Shown here one piece after another: positions 1-8,906 of a stretch of DNA of 64,000 nucleotides. Positions within the stretch are counted from its first letter, which is position 1, and each line of letters begins with the position of its first letter. The notes beneath the pieces are model-generated. The model was given only the letters and a program-made list of their open reading frames with translations. It searched no databases and was not told where the DNA came from. The position numbers and the translations under genes were made by a program. Source of the stretch: Actinomadura rayongensis (lineage in GTDB: Bacteria > Actinomycetota > Actinomycetes > Streptosporangiales > Streptosporangiaceae); contig NZ_WUTW01000001.1 in NCBI RefSeq assembly GCF_009831215.1, positions 915,192-979,191 of the forward strand, written 5' to 3'.

Positions 1-16
1 ACAGTTAAGACATCAC

Positions 17-90
17 CGCGGGGTGGAGCAGTTCGGTAGCTCGCTGGGCTCATAACCCAGAGGTCGCAGGTTCAAATCCTGTCCCCGCTA
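17..90 (+). tRNA. Initiator tRNA-Met (anticodon CAT)
   Basis: A complete cloverleaf can be read. The acceptor arm CGCGGGG pairs with CCCCGC, leaving the first position unpaired (C opposite T), which is an initiator hallmark. The anticodon stem has the three consecutive G-C pairs (GGG/CCC) typical of formyl-methionine tRNA, with CAT in the loop. The T-arm is GCAGG-TTCAAAT-CCTGT. No CCA is encoded. An identical gene lies at 7992-8065. Confidence 0.95.
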
Positions 91-151
91 CGGGTACTGG
101 GTCCGCATGGTCGCGACAAGTCGCTTCCCTGCGGGCCCTTCGCCGTTTTTC

Positions 152-200
152 GGGGGGACGACCCCCCGTGCCCCCCGATGTGGGGGGCTCCGCCCCCCAC
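152..200 (+). terminator. Tandem G/C hairpins after tRNA-Met
   Basis: There are two stem-loops in a row: six G against six C with loop ACGA (152-167), then GTGGGGGG against CCCCCCAC with loop CTCCG (180-200). A T-rich stretch follows at about 220-250. The position downstream of the tRNA fits a terminator. No function has been shown for this sequence. Confidence 0.55.
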
Positions 201-277
201 GCCCCCCGCCCTGTGGTTGCTGTTTTTTGGTGTCTTTTGGTTGTTTGTTGTGAACTTGTCGCGGGGGCTGTTATCGG

Positions 278-1210
278 CTATCTATCGGCGGCTCGGTGGG
301 ACGGAAGCTGACCCTTTTTGAGGTAGGGGAGCAGGTGGTCGAGGGCGGTCGCGGCGTGCCAGGAGGCTACGGGGTGTGCTTCGTCGTTTTTCTGGGCGTC
401 TGCCGTGTCCGAGATGCCGCGGATCACCGCCCAGCCGTGTGCTCGGTCCTCGGTCGCCGCTCGTTCGTGGGATGCCTGGCTCAGGCCGCCCGCTTCCATG
501 TCGACGGCGAGGATCTTGTCGTTGAAGCCCGCCAGGTAGGTGATGATCTCCGCGTCCTCGTCCGCGACCACCGCTTCGCCTGAGCCGATGGGGCCGTGCA
601 GCATGCGCATTTTTCTGGTCGTCCCGTTCGGGTCCTCGGTGTCGAACTCTGCCGGCGCTCGATCGGTGAAGAACGCGTTCACGGCGTGGACCGTGGCGGC
701 GGGGGCCTCCTTTTCCTCGCCTCTGCGCCGGGTGCCTTCGGCGAGTTCCTTGCGCAGGTCGTAATAGACGACTCGCGTCGCTACGACCACGTCGCCGATC
801 TCGACGTCGCGGTGGATTCCTCCGCCGATGCCGACCAGGACGATCACTCCCGGGTCGAAGTGGCGGCGCAGGTTCTCGTAAGCGGCCATCGTGGAGCGCT
901 GGCCTTGGCCCAGTGCCTGGACTGCTGCAACGTTCACGGGTCCCTCGTCCGTTCGCACTGCGCCGGTGCGGAACTGCAGTCCTCCGATCGGTTTCCTTTC
1001 CAAGCCTAGGCGGAGCATCAGCGCCTGGGTCTCCACGCTGAGGATAGTGATGACTCCGACGTCCGCCGACAGCTTTGGCTCGTCGTCCTGTGCGGTCGCT
1101 CGTTGGCCGATGTTGACGACGGGACGGTCGCCCACGGCCGAATTGGTGACCTTCGTCGTGCCGCCGTAGTTCGCGATTCCGTGGATGCGGTTTCGTTCGT
1201 TCATGCTCAC
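278..1210 (-). CDS. Nucleoside phosphorylase/nucleosidase-fold protein with N-terminal signalling-like motif
   Basis: 310 residues. Residues ~52-295 match the purine nucleoside phosphorylase / MTA-SAH nucleosidase fold: a glycine-rich loop GIGGG (~127-131) followed by IGDVVVAT, then VDMEAGG (~236) and RGISDTAD (~264-271), which carry the family's catalytic Glu and Asp positions. The first ~36 residues lie outside the fold and contain NYGGTTKVTNSAVGDRPVVN. A closely similar motif ends the protein encoded just upstream. The GTG start overlaps that gene's TGA by the sequence GTGA, so the two are translationally coupled; an in-frame ATG two codons later is an alternative start. Stand-alone or motif-linked enzymes of this fold occur as effectors in bacterial immune-like systems. 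A defence role here is inference, and the substrate is unknown. Confidence 0.8.
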   Translation of the reverse strand: MSMNERNRIHGIANYGGTTKVTNSAVGDRPVVNIGQRATAQDDEPKLSADVGVITILSVETQALMLRLGLERKPIGGLQFRTGAVRTDEGPVNVAAVQALGQGQRSTMAAYENLRRHFDPGVIVLVGIGGGIHRDVEIGDVVVATRVVYYDLRKELAEGTRRRGEEKEAPAATVHAVNAFFTDRAPAEFDTEDPNGTTRKMRMLHGPIGSGEAVVADEDAEIITYLAGFNDKILAVDMEAGGLSQASHERAATEDRAHGWAVIRGISDTADAQKNDEAHPVASWHAATALDHLLPYLKKGQLPSHRAADR

Positions 1211-2868
1211 GCTCCCTGTGCTGCGATGGTGTTTGAGTTGACCACTGCGTTGTTTCCCACCGCCGAGCCGTTGATCTCCATCTGGCCCATGTTGAGGACC
1301 GCCGCGTTGACGATCATTTCCGCGCGTTCATCGAATCTCGAGGTGTCGACGTCGTGCTTGCGCAAGAAGTCTTCGGTGGCGGTGAGGAGGCGACGTTCGA
1401 TGATTTTCATATGGCCGAGAATGCTAGGTTTGTCGAATGTGGCGAGTTCCCAGTCGACCGCCCGTTCCTCCCGGATGCTGGTCCGGGTCGCGCATTCGGT
1501 GCCGGAAACCGGATCCGTCGAGCGGTCACGGGACGCCCGGGCCATCCTGATGAGCGTCGCCGGTACTTTGATCAGCCGGTACGAGCGCAGGAGGTCTTCG
1601 GGCAGGCAGAGGAACGAGTGGACGAGCGGCGGCAGCCGAGGCCGCTCTTCACCGCGCAAGCGGGTCAGTGCGCACGCCGTGAACTCCAGGCTCAGCGATC
1701 GGGCCTTCAGCGTGACACGAAGGAACACCGTTGTGACGACCTCGCCGTTCGGCGTCGTCCGCATTTCGAGGAAGTGCTGGGCTGGGGAGTGCGGGTCGTC
1801 GATGATCCGGTGGATGATGTCGAGGTCGGTCGCCTTCGCGGGAAGCTCGATCCCCGGACGCAAGTCCTCCTCGGCGATGAAGACCCGGTCGGCGACGTAG
1901 TAGCCCGGCAGCCGGGTGGGGTCGCCGAACCGTCCGATGAGTTTCATCTCCTTCCGCAGGTGCTCGACGAGTTGGTGCGCGGAGAACGGCGGCTCCACGA
2001 ACTCCCGACGCATTTCGGGAAGGCCGGATGGTCGGTCGACATGGAAGAGCTGGATGGTCAGCGGCGGTTGCCAGCGGTGGACCAGCTCACCCGCGCCGCG
2101 AAAGAAGCGCCGACTGGGGGCGTCTTCCTCGATATACCTCGTCTCGTCGTCCTTCTTACGCGGCCTGCGCAGCACGACGACGGGGTGCTCCTGCTGCTTC
2201 TCGATGGCCCGAAGGCGACGCCGCGCACCGAAGCCGAACCGGCCGGGCCGATAGTGGTCCACGATCTCGGGGATCGCGCTCACCAGGGTTAAGGCCGATA
2301 GCAGGAACGCTGACTCGATGATCGCGCTTCCACCATGGGGGGCCGTCGTGAGTATGTCGGCGACGACGAGCGCGGTCGCCGATCCGCAGCCGGCTAGGTT
2401 GATCTTGAGCCATTGCGAACTCTCTTTGAGGCGGTTGTCGGTCTCGAGTTCTCCGTAGGTCTTGTGGCGGTGGAACAGGGTCGCCCACCAGGTCGCGATC
2501 CGGTCGCGCAGGACGATGGGCGCGTGTCGGGCCGCCTTCGCGCCGCACCCGATGAGGACGAGCGCGCCGATCGCGAGGAGCGCCGCGGACGGGCACCATG
2601 CGACGCCGCCGACGAGAACGAGCACGGTGAGCACTTCCCGCATCGTGTCCAAGCACCAGTAGTGCCAGGCGTGCGCCGCGAGATCCGCAAGATCGAAGCC
2701 GTAAGAGGGCGCGACACGGTGCCGGGCGTCGACCAGCACGTCATGGACGATCGTGTCGCGGAACTCGAGATCTCGGCGGGCGTCGGCGCGCAGGCGGCGT
2801 TGGGCGTGGGCGCTGTCGCGGGAAGGGGAGGCGTGGGTCTTGGTGAGGGAGACGGGTGGATGGTCCAT
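1207..2868 (-). CDS. Four-helix membrane protein with C-terminal signalling-like motif
   Basis: 553 residues, no family recognised. Predicted membrane helices lie at ~77-93, 95-110, 158-176 and 182-203. A soluble, probably cytoplasmic region of ~330 residues follows and resembles no domain I can name. The last ~28 residues contain NMGQMEINGSAVGNNAVVN, which matches the N-terminal motif of the coupled nucleosidase-like protein (shared N-x-G, V/I, SAVG and VVN positions). It is the first gene of the operon, with GGGGG seven bases before the ATG, and is divergent from the Nudix regulator across a gap holding two palindromes. Codons CTA and TTA occur in helix four (TTA at 2290-2292), rare in this genome. 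By position it could be the sensor or anchor of the pair, but that is inference. Confidence 0.75.
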   Translation of the reverse strand: MDHPPVSLTKTHASPSRDSAHAQRRLRADARRDLEFRDTIVHDVLVDARHRVAPSYGFDLADLAAHAWHYWCLDTMREVLTVLVLVGGVAWCPSAALLAIGALVLIGCGAKAARHAPIVLRDRIATWWATLFHRHKTYGELETDNRLKESSQWLKINLAGCGSATALVVADILTTAPHGGSAIIESAFLLSALTLVSAIPEIVDHYRPGRFGFGARRRLRAIEKQQEHPVVVLRRPRKKDDETRYIEEDAPSRRFFRGAGELVHRWQPPLTIQLFHVDRPSGLPEMRREFVEPPFSAHQLVEHLRKEMKLIGRFGDPTRLPGYYVADRVFIAEEDLRPGIELPAKATDLDIIHRIIDDPHSPAQHFLEMRTTPNGEVVTTVFLRVTLKARSLSLEFTACALTRLRGEERPRLPPLVHSFLCLPEDLLRSYRLIKVPATLIRMARASRDRSTDPVSGTECATRTSIREERAVDWELATFDKPSILGHMKIIERRLLTATEDFLRKHDVDTSRFDERAEMIVNAAVLNMGQMEINGSAVGNNAVVNSNTIAAQGA

Positions 2869-2885
2869 GCGACCCCCAAGGCTCT

Positions 2886-2906
2886 TTAAGGTCGGACTGA
2901 CCTTAA
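2886..2906. promoter_or_regulatory. Palindrome 1 in divergent promoter region
   Basis: Perfect inverted repeat TTAAGGTC-N5-GACCTTAA. It is AT-rich against a very GC-rich background and has the same 8-5-8 geometry as the second palindrome, centred 34 bases away (about three helical turns). It sits between the membrane/nucleosidase operon and the Nudix/winged-helix gene. It is a likely operator for that regulator. Confidence 0.7.
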
Positions 2907-2919
2907 GTCGCGCGCTAGC

Positions 2920-2940
2920 TTAAAGTCAAGCTGACTTTAA
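2920..2940. promoter_or_regulatory. Palindrome 2 in divergent promoter region
   Basis: Perfect inverted repeat TTAAAGTC-N5-GACTTTAA; the arms extend one further pair inward. Its right arm ends 12 bases before the ATG of the Nudix/winged-helix gene, so occupation would block that gene's translation-initiation region or promoter. Together with palindrome 1 the consensus is TTAARGTC-N5-GACYTTAA. Confidence 0.7.
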
Positions 2941-2952
2941 ATAGGGGGATCG

Positions 2953-3663
2953 ATGTTCGGTGCGTCCACGCGGCTGGGGCCGGTGTCGCCCGCCGCCGTG
3001 ACCGTAGACCTGGTGATCCTCACGGTCCGTGAGGAGACGCTGCACGTTTTGCTGGTCGAGCGGGGGAACGAGCCGTATCGAGGGCTGCCGGCGCTGCCCG
3101 GCGGTTATGTCCGCGACGGCGAGACGCTTGACGCCGCCGCCGCCCGAGAACTGGAAGAGGAGACCGGGCTCGCGGCGCACCGGCTCCATCTGGAGCAGCT
3201 CCGGGCGTATGGGGAGCCGGGACGTGATCCGCGCGGACGGATCTTCACGGTCGCCTATCTCGCTCTCGGGCCGGAGCTCCCGGTCCCGTCTGCGGGGACG
3301 GACGCGCGCGCCGCGCTATGGAGTCCGGTCGGGCCGTACCTGGACGGCACCGACGAACTCGCCTTCGATCACGGCATGATCCTGCGGGACGCGTTGGAGC
3401 GAGCTCGGTCTCAACTCGAGTACACGACCGTCGCGGCGGCGTTCTGCGCCGAGCCGTTCACCGTTGCCGACCTGCGCCGGGTCTATGAGGTCGTCTGGGA
3501 TGTTCCCCTGGATCCGAGCAACTTCCGCCGCAAGGTCACCAAGGCGGAGCGGTTCCTCGTGCCGACGGGTGATCGGCGGATGCTCGACGCGGGGCGCCCG
3601 GCCGCGCTCTATCGGCGCGGTGACGCCCGTCTGCTCTCGCCACCGTTGCTGCGTGGGGCCTGA
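2953..3663 (+). CDS. Nudix hydrolase with C-terminal winged-helix domain (NrtR-like regulator)
   Basis: 236 residues. Residues ~12-140 form a Nudix domain with a complete Nudix box: G-x5-E-x7-REL-x-EE-x-GL, around residues 50-72. Residues ~150-225 (TVADLRRVYEVVWDVPLDPSNFRRKV) match the winged-helix tail of NrtR-type regulators, which respond to ADP-ribose or related nucleotides. Many such regulators have lost the catalytic box; this one looks intact, so it may still hydrolyse a nucleotide. RBS AGGGGG precedes the ATG. Its stop codon abuts that of the convergent PucR-type gene. The paired palindromes upstream suggest autoregulation and control of the divergent membrane/nucleosidase operon (inference). 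Confidence 0.85.
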   Translation: MFGASTRLGPVSPAAVTVDLVILTVREETLHVLLVERGNEPYRGLPALPGGYVRDGETLDAAAARELEEETGLAAHRLHLEQLRAYGEPGRDPRGRIFTVAYLALGPELPVPSAGTDARAALWSPVGPYLDGTDELAFDHGMILRDALERARSQLEYTTVAAAFCAEPFTVADLRRVYEVVWDVPLDPSNFRRKVTKAERFLVPTGDRRMLDAGRPAALYRRGDARLLSPPLLRGA

Positions 3664-4755
3664 TCACGTGGTCAGGTGGGGGAGCAGGGTCAGGGCCAGG
3701 TGCAGGGTCAGGCGGTCTTGGCCTTTTGTCAGGTCCAAGGTTGTTATTTCTTCTATTCTTGCCAGGCGGTGGTAGAGGGTCTGGCGGTGTATTTTTAGCT
3801 GTTCTGCCGTTGGTTTTATTGCTCCTGCGTTGTCCAGGAATCTTTTTGCTGTTTCTTTTAGGGTTGGGTGGGTTAGTAGGTCGGTGATGCCCTTGGTGAG
3901 GATCGCCTCGTTGATTTGTGTGTCGTCTGACCAGCGCAGGAGTCTCAGGGCTCCTAGGGACGTCCAGGTTCTTGTTGTGCCCGGGTCTGCTGCTCTTGCT
4001 GCTGTGCGGGCTCTCTGCCATGCCTCTCTCACCGCCGTCAGCGCGGTGCACGGGTCTGAGATGCCTGCTGTCACCGGGCCGCTGCCTCGTTCTTCCAGCA
4101 GGCTCCTTGCTCTTGTCACTACTTGGGCCGGGTCTCTGCTCTGGAGCGGGACCAGGAGGACGTGGTCGTTCTCCCATGTTGTCGTCAGCACTGACCTTGG
4201 GAGTTGCCACTGGTTCAGGACGTCTGCTCCTCCTGGGGCTCTCAGGACCGCTACCGCTACCGGGGTTTCTATGCTGACGTCGGCTGCTGCTCTCGTGCGT
4301 ACTTCGTGGTCGGTGGAGAGCAGTTCGGCTAGCTTCAGGCCTCGGTCGCCGCGTTCTCTTGCCTGGCGTGCCATCTGTAGGCCTGCGCGTTCGCAGAGCG
4401 GTGCTGCTCTTGATGCCAGGGGTTCGTCTATGCGTTCTTCGTCGTCCAGGAGCCATAGGTAGCCGTATGTCACGCCGTTCCAGCGGACGGGGAGGCATAG
4501 GCGTCCCAGGACTCCTGCCGTGTGGTCTGCCGGGATGCGTACCGGGCCTGTCGCTCTTGCTATGCCGTAGCGCTCGAACCTTGTTCTGACGGCTTCGGTC
4601 GAGCGGCGGTGCAGGATCGACTCCATCCTTACCGGGTCGATCGTTGTGCCGTGTGCCGCGTAGGCGACCAGGTGGAAGTCGCGGTCCTCCAGGGTCGCGG
4701 GGGCGCCCAGCAGGTCGGCCGTCCGCTCGGTCAGCTCCTGGAGATCGTCGGGCAT
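3664..4755 (-). CDS. PucR-family regulator of proline utilisation
   Basis: 363 residues. The C-terminus (~310-360, TAEQLKIHRQTLYHRLARIE) is the PucR/CdaR-type helix-turn-helix. The N-terminal half is the variable sensory region of this family. It is divergent from pruB-pruA, and in streptomycetes a PucR-type protein controls proline catabolism from this position, so proline-responsive regulation is likely. The ATG has a GGAGG ribosome site. Codon use is odd: the C-terminal two-thirds use many A-ending codons (ATA, CTA, AGA, AAA, GCA) that are rare in the neighbours, while the first ~30 codons look normal. Confidence 0.85.
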   Translation of the reverse strand: MPDDLQELTERTADLLGAPATLEDRDFHLVAYAAHGTTIDPVRMESILHRRSTEAVRTRFERYGIARATGPVRIPADHTAGVLGRLCLPVRWNGVTYGYLWLLDDEERIDEPLASRAAPLCERAGLQMARQARERGDRGLKLAELLSTDHEVRTRAAADVSIETPVAVAVLRAPGGADVLNQWQLPRSVLTTTWENDHVLLVPLQSRDPAQVVTRARSLLEERGSGPVTAGISDPCTALTAVREAWQRARTAARAADPGTTRTWTSLGALRLLRWSDDTQINEAILTKGITDLLTHPTLKETAKRFLDNAGAIKPTAEQLKIHRQTLYHRLARIEEITTLDLTKGQDRLTLHLALTLLPHLTT

Positions 4756-4876
4756 CGTGGCCTCCTTCCGACAAATGTCCCAAGATTCTGGGGCGGTCGC
4801 GTGACAATTGACTGTATGCCCCGTGCCGGGACGGTTCTTACCGTCAGGTCAGAACCCTTGGACCGGGGAGGTACTC
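4756..4876. promoter_or_regulatory. Divergent promoter region, PucR-type gene / pruB
   Basis: About 120 bases separate the two start codons. TTGACT at 4808-4813 could be a -35 element for pruB, but no convincing -10 follows at 16-18 bases. Short repeats such as GACAAATGTC (4772-4781) and GACAATTGAC lie here and may be regulator sites. The assignment is weak. Confidence 0.35.
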
Positions 4877-5803
4877 GTGGCCAGTTCCCTGCTTCTCGCC
4901 GCCGCTCGCAGCTCGCGGCTCCGTGACGTTCTCACCGCGCTGCCGCCCACCCGGAGCGTCGTGGACCGGTTCGTCGCCGGGGACGATCTCGATGCCGCGC
5001 TTGCGGCCGTGCGTGCGCTCACCGGCAATGGGCTGCGTGTGACGCTCGATCATCTTGGTGAGGACACCACGGACCTTGCTCGGGCCTGTGCTGTTCGGGA
5101 CGCCTACCTGCTGTTGTTCGATCGGCTCGCCGCTGAGGGGCTCGCTGACGGTGCCGAGGCTTCGGTCAAGCTCTCCGCCCTTGGGCAGGCTCTGCCCGGT
5201 GACGGTGCTTCCGTCGCGCTCGACAACGCGCTCGCCGTCGCTTCCGCTGCTGATCGGTGCGGCATGACGGTCACGCTCGACATGGAAGATCACACCACCG
5301 TCGATTCCACGCTCGGGATCCTCGGGAAGATTCGTGCTGATTTTCCTGCCACCGGGGTCGCTCTTCAGGCGATGCTGCGGCGGACCGAGGGCGATCTGCG
5401 CGATCTCGTTCATGAAGGGTCGCGGGTGCGGCTCGTCAAGGGGGCTTACGCCGAGCCCGCGTCCGTCGCTTATCAGGCCAAGGGTGAGGTCGACCGCGCT
5501 TATGTGCGTGCGTTGCGGCTGCTCATGGACGGGGCCGGGTATCCGATGGTCGCCAGCCACGACCCGCGCATGATCGCCGTTGCCACCGGGCTCGCCGCTC
5601 GGGCCGGGCGTTCCGCGGGGGATCACGAGTTCCAGATGCTCTATGGGATTCGTGTCGGTGAGCAGCGTCGGCTTGCTGCTTCTGGGGCGACCATGCGCGT
5701 TTATGTCCCTTACGGCGCCGACTGGTACGGGTACTTCATGCGCCGACTGGCCGAGCGTCCCGCCAACCTCGCCTTCTTCCTCCGTTCCTTCGTCTCCCGC
5801 TGA
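4877..5803 (+). CDS. pruB: Proline dehydrogenase
   Basis: 308 residues from the GTG preceded by GGGGAGG; an upstream in-frame start would add 23 residues unlike the family. It is the monofunctional, FAD-dependent actinobacterial/Thermus-type proline dehydrogenase, which oxidises proline to pyrroline-5-carboxylate and feeds electrons to the respiratory chain. Seen are the TIM-barrel motifs DMEDHT, RLVKGAYAEP (~195) and the C-terminal substrate-binding segment YGADWYGYFMRRLAERPAN. It lies 17 bases ahead of pruA in the same operon, so the two enzymes together convert proline to glutamate. Confidence 0.93.
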   Translation: MASSLLLAAARSSRLRDVLTALPPTRSVVDRFVAGDDLDAALAAVRALTGNGLRVTLDHLGEDTTDLARACAVRDAYLLLFDRLAAEGLADGAEASVKLSALGQALPGDGASVALDNALAVASAADRCGMTVTLDMEDHTTVDSTLGILGKIRADFPATGVALQAMLRRTEGDLRDLVHEGSRVRLVKGAYAEPASVAYQAKGEVDRAYVRALRLLMDGAGYPMVASHDPRMIAVATGLAARAGRSAGDHEFQMLYGIRVGEQRRLAASGATMRVYVPYGADWYGYFMRRLAERPANLAFFLRSFVSR

Positions 5804-5820
5804 GGAGGTCGGTCCCCCTT

Positions 5821-7445
<1,625 letters not shown>

Positions 7446-7449
<4 letters not shown>

Positions 7450-7946
7450 GCGTCGTGGCGGAGATCCGTGCGTGGGCGCGGGCCCTGGCCGGCTGTGCGG
7501 CCGTGGTCGGCGTCTACTGGATCGTTCCGCTGCACGTCGGCGAGCTGCGCGGCGGCCACGGGCTCGCGCGGGTCGCCGGGACGCTCGTCGGGCTCGGGCT
7601 CCTGACGTACCTCGTCGCCGTCCAGGGGCGCCGTGCCCTGCGCGCCCGGCGCATCGGCGAACGCCTCGCCCTGCTCGCCACGGTCGTCACCGCCGTCGCC
7701 GTGCTGTTCGCCTCCCGCTACTACACGCTCGCCGGGCAGTTCCACGGGATCAGCACCCGGCTCGACGCCTTCTACTTCGCGGTCGCCACCCTGACCACCG
7801 TCGGCTACGGCGACATCGTCCCCACCGGGCAGGCCGCCCGCGCCGTCGTCACCGTCCAGATGGCCTTCGACCTGATCGTCATCGCGTCCGTCCTCACGCT
7901 CGTGCTCAGCTCCGCCCGTCCCGGCGACGACACCCCCACGTCCTAA
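7446..7946 (+). CDS. Small K+ channel (two-pore-helix ion channel family)
   Basis: 166 residues if translation begins at the GTG overlapping the pruA stop (GTGA); a second GTG three codons later is possible. There are about three N-terminal hydrophobic helices, then a pore helix and selectivity filter LTTVGYGDIVP (~118-128), then a last helix. TVGYGD is the K+ filter. No cytoplasmic ligand-binding domain is attached. The overlap with pruA suggests co-translation with proline catabolism, a plausible osmotic link (inference), since both K+ and proline are osmolytes. Confidence 0.85.
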
Positions 7947-7991
7947 TCCGTTTGCGTAAGCCTCTCCGCCCCCATAGAGTTAAGACATCAC

Positions 7992-8065
7992 CGCGGGGTG
8001 GAGCAGTTCGGTAGCTCGCTGGGCTCATAACCCAGAGGTCGCAGGTTCAAATCCTGTCCCCGCTA
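7992..8065 (+). tRNA. Initiator tRNA-Met (anticodon CAT), second copy
   Basis: Identical in all 74 bases to the gene at 17-90, with the same unpaired first acceptor position and the GGG/CCC anticodon stem. It lies 45 bases after the K+ channel stop codon, on the same strand. Confidence 0.95.
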
Positions 8066-8126
8066 CGGGTACTGGGTCCGCATGGTCGCGACAAGTCGCT
8101 TCCATGTGGGCCCTTCGCCGTTTATC

Positions 8127-8175
8127 GGGGGGACTACCCCCCGTGCCCCCCGATGTGGGGGGCTCCGCCCCCCAC
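8127..8175 (+). terminator. Tandem G/C hairpins after second tRNA-Met
   Basis: Same two stem-loops as after the first tRNA: six G/C pairs with loop ACTA, then GTGGGGGG/CCCCCCAC with loop CTCCG, followed by a T-rich run near 8185-8210. The loop change from ACGA to ACTA keeps the stem intact. Confidence 0.55.
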
Positions 8176-8310
8176 TCCCCCCTCCTTTTGGGGTTTTTCT
8201 CCGTTTTTTGGCTGTGATCTGCTTGCTTTGTCGTGGGAAATCGCCTCGTTGGCGATGGGCGTCCGGGTAGTTTGGCCGCGAGTTGTCGACATGGTGCGGG
8301 GTCTGGGGCG

Positions 8311-8877
8311 ATGGCGGACGAGCGCGGTTCTCGGCGGGGTATCGGTTGGGCGTTCGAGCATCCGTTCGTCGTCCAGGTCGTCGGCGGCGTGGCCGCGAGC
8401 GTTCTGGGCGCTCTGCTCTTCTCGTTCTGGCACTCGGTGGGCGTGCCCGATCGTCCTGCCGGGCAGCGTGCCGCTTCTCTTCCGCCTTCTCCTTCTTCGC
8501 ACCGGGCGACGAGCGTGCGGGTTTTGCGGAAGGGGGAGTGTGTCAACATTGTGGGGGTTCGTTCTGGTGATTCCGCGTCCGCCGGGCGGGTCGTGAGCTG
8601 TTCGGTGCGGCATGACGCCGAGGTCTTCTTCACCGGGGACGTCTGGGCGCGTTCCGCCGCTTATCCCGGCAACGCCGTGGTGGTTCGGGACGCGGAACGG
8701 CGTTGTCGGCGGGCATTCGAGACGTATGTCGGTGTGCGGTTCACACGTTCGATGTTCGACGACCGGTACTGGTTTCCCTCTCGGGAGTCGTGGGACCGGG
8801 ACCGGGATCGGCAGGTCGTGTGCGTCGCCTACTACGACCTGCCGGTCAACTACTCGGTCGCGGGGACGCGTAGTTGA
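8311..8877 (+). CDS. Septum-formation-like membrane-anchored protein
   Basis: 188 residues from the ATG at the start; an upstream GTG would add 26 unconvincing residues. A single hydrophobic segment (VVQVVGGVAASVLGALLFSF, ~18-37) anchors it, with the rest probably outside the membrane. The region GECVNIVGV ... VVSCSVRHDAEVF ... CRRAFETYVG, with paired cysteines and the C-x3-H-D-A-E pattern, resembles the actinobacterial septum-formation domain. A Trp/Arg-rich segment lies near the end. A role in septation is not demonstrated for most members. Confidence 0.6.
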   Translation: MADERGSRRGIGWAFEHPFVVQVVGGVAASVLGALLFSFWHSVGVPDRPAGQRAASLPPSPSSHRATSVRVLRKGECVNIVGVRSGDSASAGRVVSCSVRHDAEVFFTGDVWARSAAYPGNAVVVRDAERRCRRAFETYVGVRFTRSMFDDRYWFPSRESWDRDRDRQVVCVAYYDLPVNYSVAGTRS

Positions 8878-8906
8878 GCGTCCCCGGCCGCGCCTAGAGT
8901 TGGGGC

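Larger units (their letters stand above)
3..200. repeat. Direct repeat, copy 1 (initiator tRNA plus flanks)
   Basis: This segment recurs 7,975 bases downstream. The first 126 bases are identical; after that single mismatches appear and similarity fades in the G/C hairpin region. The repeat carries a complete initiator tRNA-Met gene and its GC-rich hairpin tail. The two copies are in direct orientation, so recombination between them would delete about 8 kb. No integrase or short core attachment site was recognised, so a segmental duplication is as likely as an integration scar. Confidence 0.9.
7978..8175. repeat. Direct repeat, copy 2 (initiator tRNA plus flanks)
   Basis: Second copy of the repeat at the window start. 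The tRNA and the ~38 bases after it are identical to copy 1; a few substitutions then appear, and similarity ends after the G/C hairpins. The 5' boundary is sharp, with different bases immediately upstream of AGTTAAGACATCA in both copies. Confidence 0.9.

Noticed and set aside
4808-4876. Upstream ATG/TTG start for pruB giving 23 extra residues
   Set aside because: The added residues do not resemble the family and lack a ribosome site, whereas the GTG at 4877 has GGGGAGG at the proper distance.
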